Below, piece after piece: positions 1-9,314 of a stretch of DNA of 33,413 nt (position 1 is the first letter of the stretch; each line of letters opens with the position of its first letter). This DNA is from Neocallimastix lanati (nom. inval.). Its lineage: Eukaryota; Neocallimastigomycota; Neocallimastigomycetes; Neocallimastigales; Neocallimastigaceae. The notes under the pieces are model-generated. The model ran no database searches, was not told the DNA's origin, and saw only the letters and a program-made list of their open reading frames with translations. The position numbers and the translations under genes were made by a program. The stretch is from contig JACVTC010000325.1 in assembly GCA_016946835.1 (NCBI GenBank), positions 12,501-45,913 of the forward strand. The letters run 5' to 3'.

Positions 1-173
1 CGTTTACAAAATAAAATTTTTAAAATTTCGACTTTATCAAACCAATTAATTAAATAAAAATATATAGGTTTGATAGTTAAATATAAAATTATAAAAATTA
101 TAAAAATTATATATAAAGCTAAGGTAGAAGTATATGATAAAAAATAAGCGCATTTATAAATTTTACAACGAAA

Positions 174-245
174 TCCGCATTGGTCCAGTGGCTAGGATTC
201 CACGCTTTCACCGTGGCGGCCGGGGTTCGATTCCCCGATGCGGAA
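174..245 (+). tRNA. tRNA-Glu (TTC)
   Basis: 72 nt. The 7-bp acceptor TCCGCAT/ATGCGGA closes perfectly, discriminator A. Anticodon stem CCACG/CGTGG holds loop CTTTCAC, anticodon TTC at 207-209, reading GAA and probably GAG by wobble. The B-box-like GGTTCGATTCC is intact. No CCA is encoded. A five-T run at 249-253 is a likely Pol III terminator. It stands alone, 208 bp before tRNA-Leu(AAG). Confidence 0.97.
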
Positions 246-453
246 TAATTTTTAATTTTTTTCAAAATTTTGCTTTAAAATTTTTATGTATATTTTATTA
301 TAATTACTAACTATAAAATTATTAATTTTATTTTAGTTTTTAAAGTTGTTTTCTATATTAACTGTCATTATGATAATGTATATATCACTGGTATTGTATA
401 TAGATAATTTAGTATTGGTAGAAAAGAAAATTTAAATAAAAAAACTTCAACTT

Positions 454-536
454 GGACAGATGGCCGAGTTGGTCTAAGGCGTCACGTTAAGGCCGTGATC
501 TATTCGTAGGCGTGGGTTCGAATCCCACTCTGTTCA
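454..536 (+). tRNA. tRNA-Leu (AAG), long variable arm
   Basis: 83 nt, class II. Acceptor GGACAGA/TCTGTTC with one G-T pair, discriminator A. Anticodon stem TCACG/CGTGA holds loop TTAAGGC, anticodon AAG at 489-491. A34 should be edited to inosine to read CTT, CTC and CTA. The extra arm between anticodon and T arms fits a leucine tRNA. Five T at 537-541 directly follow as terminator. Confidence 0.96.
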
Positions 537-1732
537 TTTTTACTAAAATTTAGAGCAAATATATAATCTTTTTTATTTTTTATTACTAGAGATATAATTA
601 TATAAATATTAAATAACTATGTATGAATAATATTAATGTTATTATAGATTTAATAAATAAATAAATTATTAAATACTACAATAATAATAATAAAAGTAAT
701 AATAATAATAAAAGTAATAATAATAATAAAAGTAATAATAATAATAAAAGTAATAATAATAATAAAAGTAATAATAATAATAAAAGTAAAAGTAATAATT
801 TTAATAGTAATAATAATAATAAAAATAGTAATAATAATAATAAAAATAGTAATAATAATAATAAAAATAGTAATAATAATAATAAAAATAGTAATAAAAA
901 TAATAATAAAAGTAATAATTTTAATAATAATAATAATAATAATAAGAATAAAAGTAATAATAAGAATAAAAGTAATAATAAGAATAAAAGTAATAATAAT
1001 AAAAATAGTAATAATAAGAATAAAAGTAATAAATAATAAAAATAGTAATAAAAATAGTAATAAAAATAGTAATAAAAATAGTAATAAAAATAGTAATAAA
1101 AATAGTAATAAAAATAGTAATAAAAATATTAATAAAAGTAAAAATTGTAATAGCAATAATAGTAATAATTATAATAATAATAAAAGTAATAATTGTAATA
1201 GCAATAATAGTAATAATTATAATTATAATAGAAGTAATAATAATAATCAAAGTAATAATAATAATAATAAAATAATAATAAAATAATAATAATTATAATA
1301 ATAATAGTTATAGTAAATTTAAATGAATTAATACATAAATATAAATTGTTTATATCGATTCAATTAAAAGTAATATTAAAATTTATTGTTGATAACAAAA
1401 ATTAAATAAATAGCAAATATATTTAATTTTAAAAATGTATTTAAAGAAAATTTAAAAGAATTTATAATTGTTTTTCTTTAAAATTAATGTTATAAAAATA
1501 AATATATATATATATATATAAAACGTACATATATACATATATAAACCATATAAGTCTAAATATTAATAAATTTAGTTAATTTATTAATTATTAATTTATT
1601 TTAAGTAAAAATATTAATATTCAATTGTTATTTAATTCTTTTATTAATTATTATTGCCTATAAAAATGTAAATTTTATGAAATATACACTAAATATATTT
1701 TATATTAGTCCCTCGGCATATTTTTATAAGAT
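537..1732. other. Gene-free spacer Leu(AAG)-Tyr
   Basis: Holds the compound minisatellite at 677-1309, a TA run near 1502-1519 and otherwise unstructured A/T-rich DNA. I see no RNA gene or coding region. The same spacer recurs at 13259-14454 and 25989-27184. Confidence 0.8.
677..1309. repeat. Compound AAT-based minisatellite
   Basis: Several related arrays abut. First come about six copies of an 18-bp unit AAAAGTAATAATAATAAT (681-795). Then come about four copies of a 21-bp variant containing AAAAATAGT (808-900), then AAGAATAAAAGT variants. Next are about eight copies of the 12-mer AATAAAAATAGT (1033-1128), and finally degenerate AAT with TTGTAATAGC interruptions. It reads open on the minus strand only because it lacks stops; Ile/Leu/Phe-only translations are not credible proteins. 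Confidence 0.92.
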
Positions 1733-1817
1733 CCTTCGATAGCTCAGTTGGTAGAGCGGTTGACTGTAGAATTATATAGTAATCAACATGTCACTGGTTC
1801 GACTCCGGTTCGAAGGA
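1733..1817 (+). tRNA. tRNA-Tyr (GTA) with 12-nt intron
   Basis: 85 nt gene, 73 nt mature. Acceptor CCTTCGA/TCGAAGG is perfect, discriminator A. Anticodon stem GTTGA/TCAAC; anticodon GTA at 1766-1768. The intron (1770-1781) lies one base 3' of the anticodon, the canonical nuclear site. Its TATAG can pair with CTGTA of the loop, as in other pre-tRNA-Tyr. Only three T follow (1818-1820) before tRNA-Phe starts 11 nt away, so cotranscription with Phe is likely. Confidence 0.96.
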
Positions 1818-1828
1818 TTTAATATTTA

Positions 1829-1901
1829 GCGACCTTAGCTCAGCTGGGAGAGCGTTAGACTGAAGATCTAAAGGTCCCGTGTTCAAGCCACGGAGGTCGC
1901 A
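1829..1901 (+). tRNA. tRNA-Phe (GAA)
   Basis: 73 nt. Acceptor GCGACCT/AGGTCGC is perfect, discriminator A. Anticodon GAA at 1862-1864 in loop CTGAAGA. Second member of the Tyr-Phe pair, 11 nt after tRNA-Tyr with no intervening T run of four. A six-T run at 1902-1907 ends the presumed dicistronic transcript. Confidence 0.97.
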
Positions 1902-2209
1902 TTTTTTATTTTATATTTTTATAATTTATTTTACATTAATATTTAATAATTAATTTATTTAGAAATTAAAATTTTAAAAAATTATTATTAATAAAATTAC
2001 AAATTTTAATAAAAGCATTTTTTCAATTTATTATATTTTAGTATAATATAATAAATAAATATTTTAATTTTTAATTTTATTTAAATTATTTATTAGTATT
2101 AATTGTTTTTATTAATTATTTATATATTAATTTAGTTTTTTACTTTTCTATTGAATTCAATTCAAATTGAGTTTTTACTTTTAAAACTAATATTAATAAA
2201 ATGATTTTG
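1902..2209. other. Gene-free spacer Phe-His
   Basis: 308 bp of A/T-rich sequence without a regular repeat. GAATTCAATTCAAATT near 2153-2168 is a small partial repeat. Nothing gene-like seen. Recurs at 14624-14931 and 27354-27661. Confidence 0.75.
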
Positions 2210-2282
2210 GCCGTTCTCGTATAGTGGTTTAGTATAAGTCGTTGTGGCCGACTCGACCCAGGTTCGAATCCTGGGAACGGCA
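2210..2282 (+). tRNA. tRNA-His (GTG)
   Basis: 73 nt. Acceptor GCCGTTC/GAACGGC, discriminator A. Anticodon stem AGTCG/CGACT with loop TTGTGGC, anticodon GTG at 2244-2246. The genomic base before the gene happens to be G (2209), but opposite A73 it would not pair like a bacterial G-1:C73, so G-1 is presumably added after transcription as in eukaryotes. The D stem is weak (GTAT/GTAT, two G-T pairs). Five T at 2284-2288 follow. Confidence 0.95.
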
Positions 2283-2454
2283 CTTTTTAACTTTTTCTAA
2301 AATTAATTCATTTTTAAATGAAGTTATTTTATATGAATCATTTTAGCATCATTAATTCATAATTAATTATTAAATAGATTTATGCATTATATATTTTTAA
2401 ATATACACATACATATATATATAAAACAACATTTTATTTTCTAATAATATTAAA

Positions 2455-2470
2455 AATAATAATAATAAAA

Positions 2471-2559
<89 letters not shown>

Positions 2560-2571
2560 TATAATAATAAT

Positions 2572-2619
<48 letters not shown>
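2455..2619. repeat. (AAT)n microsatellite
   Basis: Almost uninterrupted AAT triplets with one AAAAGT near the start and two AATTAT interruptions around 2559-2573. Same length in unit 2, one triplet shorter in unit 3. Confidence 0.95.
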
Positions 2620-3081
2620 CAATGAAAAATACCAATAAAAATAATAATAATCAATGAAAAATATTAAATAAATAAAAAATAAAAATAATAGTATCAGAAT
2701 TATAAATTTATAAAATATATTATTTTTTTTAATAATATAAATATCTTAAATAAAAACTATTAGAGACGTATAGAAATATATTTACTTTTAAAATGAATCC
2801 AAAACTTTAATTTTATTATTTTTACTTTATACAAATATTTTTCAATTATTTTAATTTATTAATTAAAATAAAATATTATTTATTTACTACTTTAAATAGA
2901 TATAATAGTTATGTTTATTTATTAAAATAATATTAGTTTATTTTACAATTGGCATTTAAAACAAGTTAAAAGATATAAAATTCAAAAAAAAAAAAAATAT
3001 ATATATATATATATATATTTTTATTGATTCAATGAATATAATTTAAATATTTATAAATTTTATTATAAAATTATTAATATT

Positions 3082-3265
3082 ATTTTTTATTTTTTATTTT
3101 TATTTTTTTTATTTTTATTTTTTTTATTTTTATTTTTTTATTTTTATTTTTTTATTTTTATTTTTTTATTTTTATTTTTTTATTTTTATTTTTATTTTTT
3201 TATTTTTATTTTTATTTTTTTATTTTTATTTTTATTTTTTTATTTTTATTTTTATCTTTATTTTT
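3082..3265. repeat. T-rich (T5-8 A)n array
   Basis: Repeated T runs of five to eight separated by single A. They resolve into an 18- to 19-bp higher-order pattern (six- or seven-T run plus five-T runs) toward the 3' end, followed by one ATCTTT variant. Confidence 0.9.
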
Positions 3266-3587
3266 AAATAGAGATTATATTATTTTATATTATTTATATA
3301 TTATTATATACATAATAATGTATATAATAACGTATCTTTATTTTGTTAACAAATAATTATTAATTATTATATAAATTAATTACTAAATTTAAATTTATAA
3401 TGATAATAAGAAATTAAAAATAAAATTTGTTTTTTTAAAAAAATTAAATTGTAATATACTATTTTTAAGTACTATTAAACTAATATATATTCATTAATAA
3501 GAATAATGAATTATAATGTCAAATTCATATTTATTATTATTCACTTTGATACACAAGTAAAATGAATTTTAAAAAAAAGCAGGAAAA

Positions 3588-3660
3588 GGGGAATTAGCTC
3601 AAATGGTAGAGCGCTCGCTTAGCATGCGAGAGGCACCGGGATCGACGCCCGGATTCTCCA
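3588..3660 (+). tRNA. tRNA-Ala (AGC)
   Basis: 73 nt. Acceptor GGGGAAT/ATTCTCC contains the G3:U70 wobble pair that is the major alanine identity element, discriminator A. Anticodon AGC at 3621-3623 in loop TTAGCAT, stem CTCGC/GCGAG; A34 is expected to become inosine. Body sequence is close to animal/fungal tRNA-Ala. Four T at 3661-3664 and further T runs follow. Last plus-strand gene of the opening block. Confidence 0.97.
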
Positions 3661-4005
3661 TTTTAATATTTCTTTTTATTTTAAACTATTATTTACAGTA
3701 TTAATACACTTTAATTTACAATTAGCCATATTGAAATAACTCTTAAATAAATAAATTAATTTTCTTTTAATAAAATATATATTACTAATAGAATAAAATT
3801 TATATTTTAGTGTAACTTTTATTATTAATATAGGGGATACATTTAATACTATACCTTACTTTGTCTTTAATGATTGATGACTTTGAATATTATATTATTT
3901 TTATAAAATATTTAAATAAATAGGCAATTTAGTTAATGTTGAAAACCAAAATTAATAAAAATTAATAAAATTATATTTTATTTTATTAAAATAATTTAAA
4001 AAGAA
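3661..4005. other. Convergent spacer Ala/Asn
   Basis: 345 bp between the 3' ends of plus-strand Ala and minus-strand Asn. Includes a slightly less A/T-rich patch (3832-3890) and a duplicated ATTAATAAAA (3951-3970). No gene recognised. Recurs at 16384-16728 and 29111-29455. Confidence 0.75.
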
Positions 4006-4079
4006 CGCTCCTAGGTGGGCTTGAACCACCAACCTCTCGGTTAACAGCCGAACGCGCTAGCCAATTGCGCCATAAGAGC
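4006..4079 (-). tRNA. tRNA-Asn (GTT)
   Basis: 74 nt. Acceptor GCTCTTA/TAGGAGC with one wobble, discriminator G as usual for eukaryotic Asn. Anticodon stem TTCGG/CCGAG with a G-A or wobble edge, loop CTGTTAA, anticodon GTT (complement 4043-4045). Its 5' end lies only 2 nt after the 3' end of tRNA-Lys(TTT). A five-T run on the minus strand (about 3998-4002) follows it. Confidence 0.96.
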
Positions 4080-4081
4080 TA

Positions 4082-4154
4082 CGCCCTATGGGGGGCTCGA
4101 ACCCCCGACCTTGCGGTTAAAAGCCGCACGCTCTACCAACTGAGCTAACAGGGC
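4082..4154 (-). tRNA. tRNA-Lys (TTT)
   Basis: 73 nt. Acceptor GCCCTGT/ATAGGGC, discriminator G. Anticodon TTT (complement 4119-4121) in loop CTTTTAA, stem TGCGG/CCGCA. First gene of the Lys-Asn pair: only 2 nt (complement of 4080-4081) separate it from Asn, so no terminator can fit and the two must be one transcript unless Asn has its own start inside Lys. Confidence 0.97.
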
Positions 4155-4400
4155 TACGCTTTCTAGCCTTTTTTTTTCCTACTTTAAATTTTTTTTCTTG
4201 CTATATTTACTCTTAAAGATAACTTAAAATTGTTTTAATATATTATAATTAATTTTATATGTGTTTTTTCATAAATTTCGTTAACATATAAAAAATAACA
4301 ATTTATTTGAAGTTTACCAAATATTTTAATAAAAATTTATTTATATTTATATAATTAGTTTTATTTATTATTTATTTAATTAAATAGTTATATATGTTTC

Positions 4401-4402
<2 letters not shown>

Positions 4403-4443
<41 letters not shown>

Positions 4444-4472
4444 TCTCAAATTTTTTTTATTTTATTTTATTT

Positions 4473-4537
<65 letters not shown>

Positions 4538-4569
4538 TCTCAAATTTTTTTATTTTATTTTATTTTCAA
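4403..4569. repeat. Tandem duplication of poly-T plus 38-bp element
   Basis: A 35-T run (4403-4437) is followed by a 39-bp block starting AATTTATCTCAAA and ending TTTTCAA. Then comes a 55-T run (4477-4531) and a second, one-T-shorter copy of the same block (4532-4569). Identical layout in all three units. Confidence 0.93.
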
Positions 4570-4695
4570 AATGTTATTTAAGAAATTTCAAATTAGTTAT
4601 ATATATAAAAATAAATAAAATAATGTTCAATTTTTGATTTTATGGAGAAATATTTTATCATAAATTAAAATTTAGAAAATTTGGTTTAATTAAGA

Positions 4696-5062
<367 letters not shown>

Positions 5063-5101
5063 TTAATATAGAAATAAAGCTCTTATAAAAAGGAATAGAA
5101 T

Positions 5102-5174
5102 CGCCCAACGTGGGGGTCGAACCCACAACCTTGAGATTAAGAGTCTCACGCTCTACCGATTGAGCTAGCCGGGC
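5102..5174 (-). tRNA. tRNA-Lys (CTT), copy a
   Basis: 73 nt. Acceptor GCCCGGC/GTTGGGC, discriminator G. Anticodon CTT (complement 5139-5141) in loop CTCTTAA, stem TGAGA/TCTCA. Second member of the Ile-Lys pair. Identical over its whole length to the plus-strand copy at 10358-10430. The sequence is strikingly similar to animal tRNA-Lys(CTT). Confidence 0.97.
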
Positions 5175-5190
5175 AATTTTGCTTTTATTG

Positions 5191-5264
5191 TGCTCTGTGC
5201 AGGGGTCGAACCTGCGACCTTGGCGTTATTAGCACCACGCTCTAACCGACTGAGCTAACAGAGC
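5191..5264 (-). tRNA. tRNA-Ile (AAT), copy a
   Basis: 74 nt. Acceptor GCTCTGT/ACAGAGC, discriminator A. Anticodon AAT (complement 5228-5230) in loop CTAATAA, stem TGGTG/CGCCA. A34 to inosine expected. First of the minus-strand Ile-Lys pair; the 16-nt spacer contains no T run on the transcribed strand. Identical to the plus-strand copy at 10276-10349. Confidence 0.97.
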
Positions 5265-6143
5265 CTGCCTGGATTGGCTATTAAAAATAAAATGAGTACG
5301 TTGAAAGATGGATTAAATTAAACTTTATTTGTATTTTATTTTTTAAAAAAAATAAAAAAGTCGAATAAAGAAAAATAAAATAACATAAAGTATAATAAAA
5401 ATTATAAAAATTATTAAAAAATTAATGATAATAATAAAATAAAATAAAAATATATTGTAAATACTAATCATTACTATTATATAAGAAAGAAAATAATTTA
5501 CAATAATAATAAAATTAATTAAAAAAAAATAATAAATCACTGAAATTATTATTATATTGAAAAAGATATATATTTTAAACTTATATAAATTCACAGAGAA
5601 TTAAATAGAAAAATAGAAAAATAGAAAAATTAAAAATAAGAATAAAAAAAAAAAAAACATTAATAAAAATTAATTTAAATATTTCAATACTTCATAATTA
5701 ATATAAAATTATTTATGATTCCTATATTAAAGGTTTTAAAAAAATAATTTATAAAATAATAACAACAATAATACCAAGAAAATAGAAATTATAGATAAAA
5801 TGATAATAAATAAATTCAATAAATAAAATATTTATATAAAAATTATATATTTAAAAATTTCAATTAATTAAAACTAGTAAATTTAAAATTTATAAAAATA
5901 TACCATATATATGATATATATGGTATATTTTATATATATATATTATATATATTATATATATATTTTACATTATTATAATTAATATTAAATAATAGTAAAA
6001 TACATAATATATATTTATATTTTATTTAACATTGTAATATTATATTTTTGAAATTTAATATATTTAAAAAATAATAAATAATAAATAAAAAATTCGTAGA
6101 CATAGAGCATATGATATGATATGGAAAATAATAATTGAATTAG
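5265..6143. other. Divergent spacer Ile/Asp
   Basis: The 5' flanks of minus-strand Ile and plus-strand Asp face each other here. The stretch holds A-rich sequence, three GAAAAATA-type copies at 5608-5630, a 17-bp-arm palindrome (5895-5931) and a TA-rich run to about 5965. No coding region: the open frames are A/T noise. Recurs at 17990-18868 and 30721-31599. Confidence 0.78.
5895..5931. repeat. Perfect palindrome, 17-bp arms, 3-nt loop
   Basis: AAAATATACCATATATA is followed by TGA and then its exact reverse complement, ending TATATTTT. A TA-rich run extends to about 5965. It lies in the divergent Ile/Asp intergenic region. It could extrude as a cruciform; function unknown. Confidence 0.93.
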
Positions 6144-6215
6144 TCCCAGGTAGTATAGTGGTGAGTATCCCCGCCTGTCACGCGGGAGACCGGGGTTCAA
6201 TTCCCCGCCTGGGAG
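6144..6215 (+). tRNA. tRNA-Asp (GTC)
   Basis: 72 nt. Acceptor TCCCAGG/CCTGGGA, discriminator G. Anticodon GTC at 6177-6179 in loop CTGTCAC, stem CCCGC/GCGGG. Lone plus-strand gene between two minus-strand blocks. Five T near 6222-6226 follow as terminator. Confidence 0.97.
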
Positions 6216-6647
6216 TCTTGCCTTTTTATATTTTATTTTATCAAATTATGATTTTAGTAAATTTAAAAACAATTTTAATAATTTTTTATATTAAAATTTA
6301 AATAATTTTACATGATTAATATATATCTTTATTTTATCTATACATTAATATATTAAGTAAAAATCAAAAAATTTAAATAATAAAAGAATAAAATTAAGTA
6401 AAATAAAATAAAAATAAATTATAAAATAAATATAAATATTTATATAAGCATTAAGAAAAAATATGAATATTTCTAATTTACAATATTAATATAAATATAA
6501 ATATAATATATATCTTATAATTATGTAATTTTATATCAGTTAAAATAAATATTTATTATTATTATTATTACTATTATAATTATTAATATTATTGTTATTA
6601 TTACTATTTTTTTTTTTTTTTTTTTTTTTTTGTTTAATAAAAATAAA
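6216..6647. other. Convergent spacer Asp/Gln
   Basis: A/T-rich, with a short ATT array (6555-6570) and a 25-T run (6607-6631). Nothing gene-like. Recurs at 18941-19372 and 31672-32103. Confidence 0.75.
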
Positions 6648-6719
6648 AGGTCCTATCGAGATTTGAACTCGAGTTATTGGATTCAAAGTCCAATGTGCTA
6701 ACCGCTACACTATAGAACC
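6648..6719 (-). tRNA. tRNA-Gln (TTG)
   Basis: 72 nt. Acceptor GGTTCTA/TAGGACC with one T-G pair, discriminator T, as in eukaryotic Gln. Anticodon TTG (complement 6684-6686) in loop CTTTGAA, stem TTGGA/TCCAA. T arm TCGAG/CTCGA with loop TTCAAAT. A five-T run on the minus strand follows at about 6638-6642. Confidence 0.96.
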
Positions 6720-7150
6720 TAATCTAATAAAATAGAATAAATATAAAATTCTTGTATACCTTATTATTTAATAAAATTTATAGTTTAATACTTTTTTAAA
6801 CAATAGTTAGAATAACTTAAAAGTTTAAATTTTATATAATTTAATATTATATATAAATTGTTTATTTTTTGTTTAACAATTAAATAATAATTTGAATATA
6901 TTAATATTATAATAGCTTTTTAAATAGATATTTTTGTAACAAATATAATAAATATAGCTATTATGAAATTATTTTATTAATATTAATATCACATTAAAAT
7001 TTATAAATATTTTTTTCTTTTACTATTTTATTATTATTATTATTATTATAATTATTATTATTATAATTATTATTATTATAATTATTATTATTATTTATTA
7101 ATTAGTAAGTAATAAAATAAATAAAATAAAAATAAGAACTAAAAACAAAG
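6720..7150. other. Gene-free spacer Gln-Pro
   Basis: Unstructured A/T-rich sequence up to about 7027, then an ATT-based 15-bp repeat (7028-7096). Recurs at 19445-19875 and 32176-32606. Confidence 0.75.
7028..7096. repeat. 15-bp TTATTATTATTATAA repeat
   Basis: Four ATT-based blocks, regularly interrupted by ATAATT every 15 bp. The interruption pattern is the same in all three units. Confidence 0.88.
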
Positions 7151-7222
7151 GGGCTCATCCGGGAATTGAACCCGGGACCTCTCGCACCCAAAGCGAGAAT
7201 CATACTACTAGACCAATGAGCC
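7151..7222 (-). tRNA. tRNA-Pro (TGG)
   Basis: 72 nt. Acceptor GGCTCAT/ATGAGCC, discriminator C, as in eukaryotic Pro. Anticodon TGG (complement 7188-7190) in loop TTTGGGT, stem CTCGC/GCGAG. This four-box family is served here by a T34 rather than an A34 tRNA. Five T follow on the minus strand (about 7141-7145). Confidence 0.97.
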
Positions 7223-7491
7223 TTATTTAATTTGCTGCTATTTTCTAAATAACTAACAAGCCCTTAGAAATGGTAAGATTAAAAGTATTTCAATTAAAAT
7301 TATTCGAATTAAGTTTTTATAATTTATATAAAGGGAAAAATTATTAAGAATACTATTGAGTATTTATTGAAGTCTATTTTGATATTCATATTTTGCAATT
7401 ACTATTTTTTAAAATACAAAATATAATATTGGTAATTAATAAATTTAATATATCTATTTTTTTTTTTATTATTTTTTTTTTTCTGTTTTTT

Positions 7492-7846
7492 GTTGTATTT
7501 TTATTTTTGTTGTTGTTTTTATTTTTGTTGTTGTTTTTATTTTTGTTGTTGTTTTTATTTTTATTTTATTTTATTTTATTTTATTTTTATTTTTATTTTT
7601 ATTTTTATTTTTATTTTTATTTTTATTTTTATTTTTATTTTTATTTTTATTTTTATTTTTATTTTTATTTTTATTTTTATTTTTATTTTTATTTTTATTT
7701 TTATTTTTATTTTTATTTTTATTTTTATTTTTATTTTTATTTTTATTTTTATTTTTATTTTTATTTTTATTTTTATTTTAATATTTATTTTTATTTTTAT
7801 TTTTATTTTTATTTTTATTTTTATTTTTATTTTTATTTTTATTTAT
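7492..7846. repeat. GTTGTTGTTTTTATTTTT x3 then (TTTTTA)n
   Basis: Three near-exact copies of the 18-bp unit GTTGTTGTTTTTATTTTT lead into about four TTTTA units and then a long uniform TTTTTA array. One TTTTAATATTTA interruption lies near 7777-7788. The spans are 355 bp here, 360 bp in unit 2 (no TTTTA units) and 340 bp in unit 3. Confidence 0.93.
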
Positions 7847-7921
7847 GCTTTTGTTTATTATTTTTTAATTATTTAATTATTTATATTTATTAATATGTAT
7901 TTATATTTATTTTACTTTATT

Positions 7922-7923
<2 letters not shown>

Positions 7924-7957
<34 letters not shown>
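7924..7957. repeat. Poly-T run (34)
   Basis: Uninterrupted T run preceded by TTTC and followed by ATTTTATTTTATTTC. Same length in all three units. Confidence 0.9.
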
Positions 7958-7959
<2 letters not shown>

Positions 7960-8258
7960 TTTATTTTATTTCATTCCATTTTATTTTAGTAATATTTTAT
8001 TTTCTTTTTTTGACTTAGTAAGATTTAATATCAACATATTAAATTGAATTAATCTAAATAATAAATTTATTGCTTAATTTTTAGTTTTTGATTCTATAAA
8101 ATTCTTAAAAAAAAAAAAAAAAATCTAAATTTAAAGTAATAAATATATATGTTTATTTTTAAAGTATAATATAATCATAAATAAATAATTTTATTAAAAA
8201 ATTAATAAACTGTTTTTAATAAAAATAATAGTTATAAAAAATCATTAAAACAAAATAA

Positions 8259-8331
8259 TGCCTTCAATCGGAATCGAACCGATGACCTTCCCCTTACTAG
8301 GGGGATGCTCTGCCGACTGAGCCATGAAGGC
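8259..8331 (-). tRNA. tRNA-Thr (AGT)
   Basis: 73 nt. Acceptor GCCTTCA/TGAAGGC, discriminator A. Anticodon AGT (complement 8296-8298) in loop CTAGTAA, stem TCCCC/GGGGA. Second gene of the Gly-Thr pair, 3 nt after Gly. Four-T and six-T runs on the minus strand follow. Confidence 0.96.
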
Positions 8332-8334
8332 AAA

Positions 8335-8405
8335 TGCATTGACCGGGAATCGAACCCGGGTCTACCGCGTGGCAGGCGGTAATTATACCACTAAACCATC
8401 AATGC
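8335..8405 (-). tRNA. tRNA-Gly (GCC)
   Basis: 71 nt. Acceptor GCATTGA/TCAATGC, discriminator A. Anticodon GCC (complement 8371-8373) in loop CTGCCAC, stem ACCGC/GCGGT. First gene of the pair with Thr. The spacer is only TTT on the minus strand, too short for a standard Pol III stop. Confidence 0.97.
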
Positions 8406-9052
8406 TTTAGTTGCTTTTTTTAAATTTTACTAAATGGAAAGATTTATCCATAATACAAATTATATATATAAATATATAGTCTTTATTATTATTAATTTTT
8501 AATAAAACGTTAATGGTAAATAATAATATAAGGTAATAATTTAAAAATATAAATGAAAAATAATATTTTAATATATAAATTAAAAATTTTATGGTATTTT
8601 CAGTAAATCTTTGCATATAAAGGAAAAAATAAATTATGAAATACTAGATGCTAAATAATATGTTACTAAATTATTTTTTTATAGCTTTATATAATTATTT
8701 TTACTTTTTAATAATAAATTTGTTTAATAATATGTTATATTCTACAAATGTTATTATTTAATTTAATATTAATTTAATAATTAGTTTTAATGTATTAAAT
8801 TATACTGAATTTATATATTAATATAGTTATTGTTAATAAATAAATTTAAATTTTATCAAAATAAGAAATACGTTTAAAAAGTTAATATTTTAATATATAT
8901 ATATATATAAATTAATAATAATTTATATAATAATTAAGATAATATAAAGATTAAAAAGCTACAAAAAAAAAAAAATATATATATATATATATTTATATAG
9001 AAAAGTAACCTATCTTAAAAATTTTTGAACATTCATAAAATTTTAATATTTA
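8406..9052. other. Divergent spacer Gly/Leu(TAA)
   Basis: Unstructured A/T-rich DNA with TA runs near 8895-8908 and a 14-A run joined to a TA run (8964-8991). An open frame across 8407-8616 on the minus strand has no recognisable domain and starts in ordinary spacer; I do not call it a gene. Recurs at 21136-21782. Confidence 0.75.
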
Positions 9053-9135
9053 GCCAAGATGGCCGAGTCGGTCTAAGGCGCCGCACTTAAGATGCGGTCT
9101 CGAAAGAGGCGTGAGTTCGAACCTCACTCTTGGCA
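9053..9135 (+). tRNA. tRNA-Leu (TAA), long variable arm
   Basis: 83 nt, class II. Acceptor GCCAAGA/TCTTGGC, discriminator A. Anticodon TAA at 9088-9090 in loop CTTAAGA, stem CCGCA/TGCGG. Extra arm TCTCGAAAGAGG can form a short hairpin. Five T at about 9140-9144 and a longer T run follow. Confidence 0.97.
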
Positions 9136-9314
9136 GTTATTTTTACTTTTTTTTTTTTTTTTTTTAATATATTAAAATAAAAGTTGGTTTATATTTAATA
9201 TATATATATATTCATTCCTTTTATTATAGAATATAAGAAAATAAAATATAAAAAATAATAATAAATAATTAAAATTTAGTTGAAAATAATAAAAATAATA
9301 AAAATAAACAAAAA

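Larger units (their letters stand above)
2283..3587. other. Gene-free spacer His-Ala
   Basis: Contains the AAT array 2455-2619, a 14-A run joined to a TA run (2984-3018) and the TTTTTA-type tract 3082-3265. The rest is unstructured A/T-rich DNA with no gene that I can support. Recurs at 15005-16310 and 27735-29037. Confidence 0.8.
7223..8258. other. Gene-free spacer Pro-Thr
   Basis: Unstructured sequence, then the GTTGTT/TTTTTA tract 7492-7846, a 34-T run 7924-7957 and a 16-A run near 8107-8122. The long open frames here are Phe/Tyr/Leu-only simple-repeat artefacts. Recurs at 19948-20988; truncated in unit 3 at 32679-33413. Confidence 0.8.

Noticed and set aside
650-1250. Minus-strand open frames of 109-168 codons over the minisatellite
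   Set aside because: They consist almost only of Ile, Leu, Phe, Tyr and Thr and exist because AAT/AAAAT repeats lack stops in some frames. No domain or codon structure is visible.
1502-1519. TA runs considered as promoter TATA boxes
   Set aside because: TA-rich runs occur throughout the spacers and are not at a constant distance from tRNA 5' ends, so no TATA element can be supported.
3082-3265. TTTTTA-type tracts considered as telomeric repeats
   Set aside because: They are internal, variable and lack the G-rich strand expected of telomere repeats.
3832-3935. Possible C/D-box snoRNA at a TGATGA motif in a less A/T-rich patch
   Set aside because: The C-box-like TTGATGA lacks the leading purine and I find no CTGA D box or closing stem.
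6015-6301. Two 61-codon frames overlapping tRNA-Asp on opposite strands
   Set aside because: Their only non-A/T part is the tRNA itself; they are shadows of the RNA gene.
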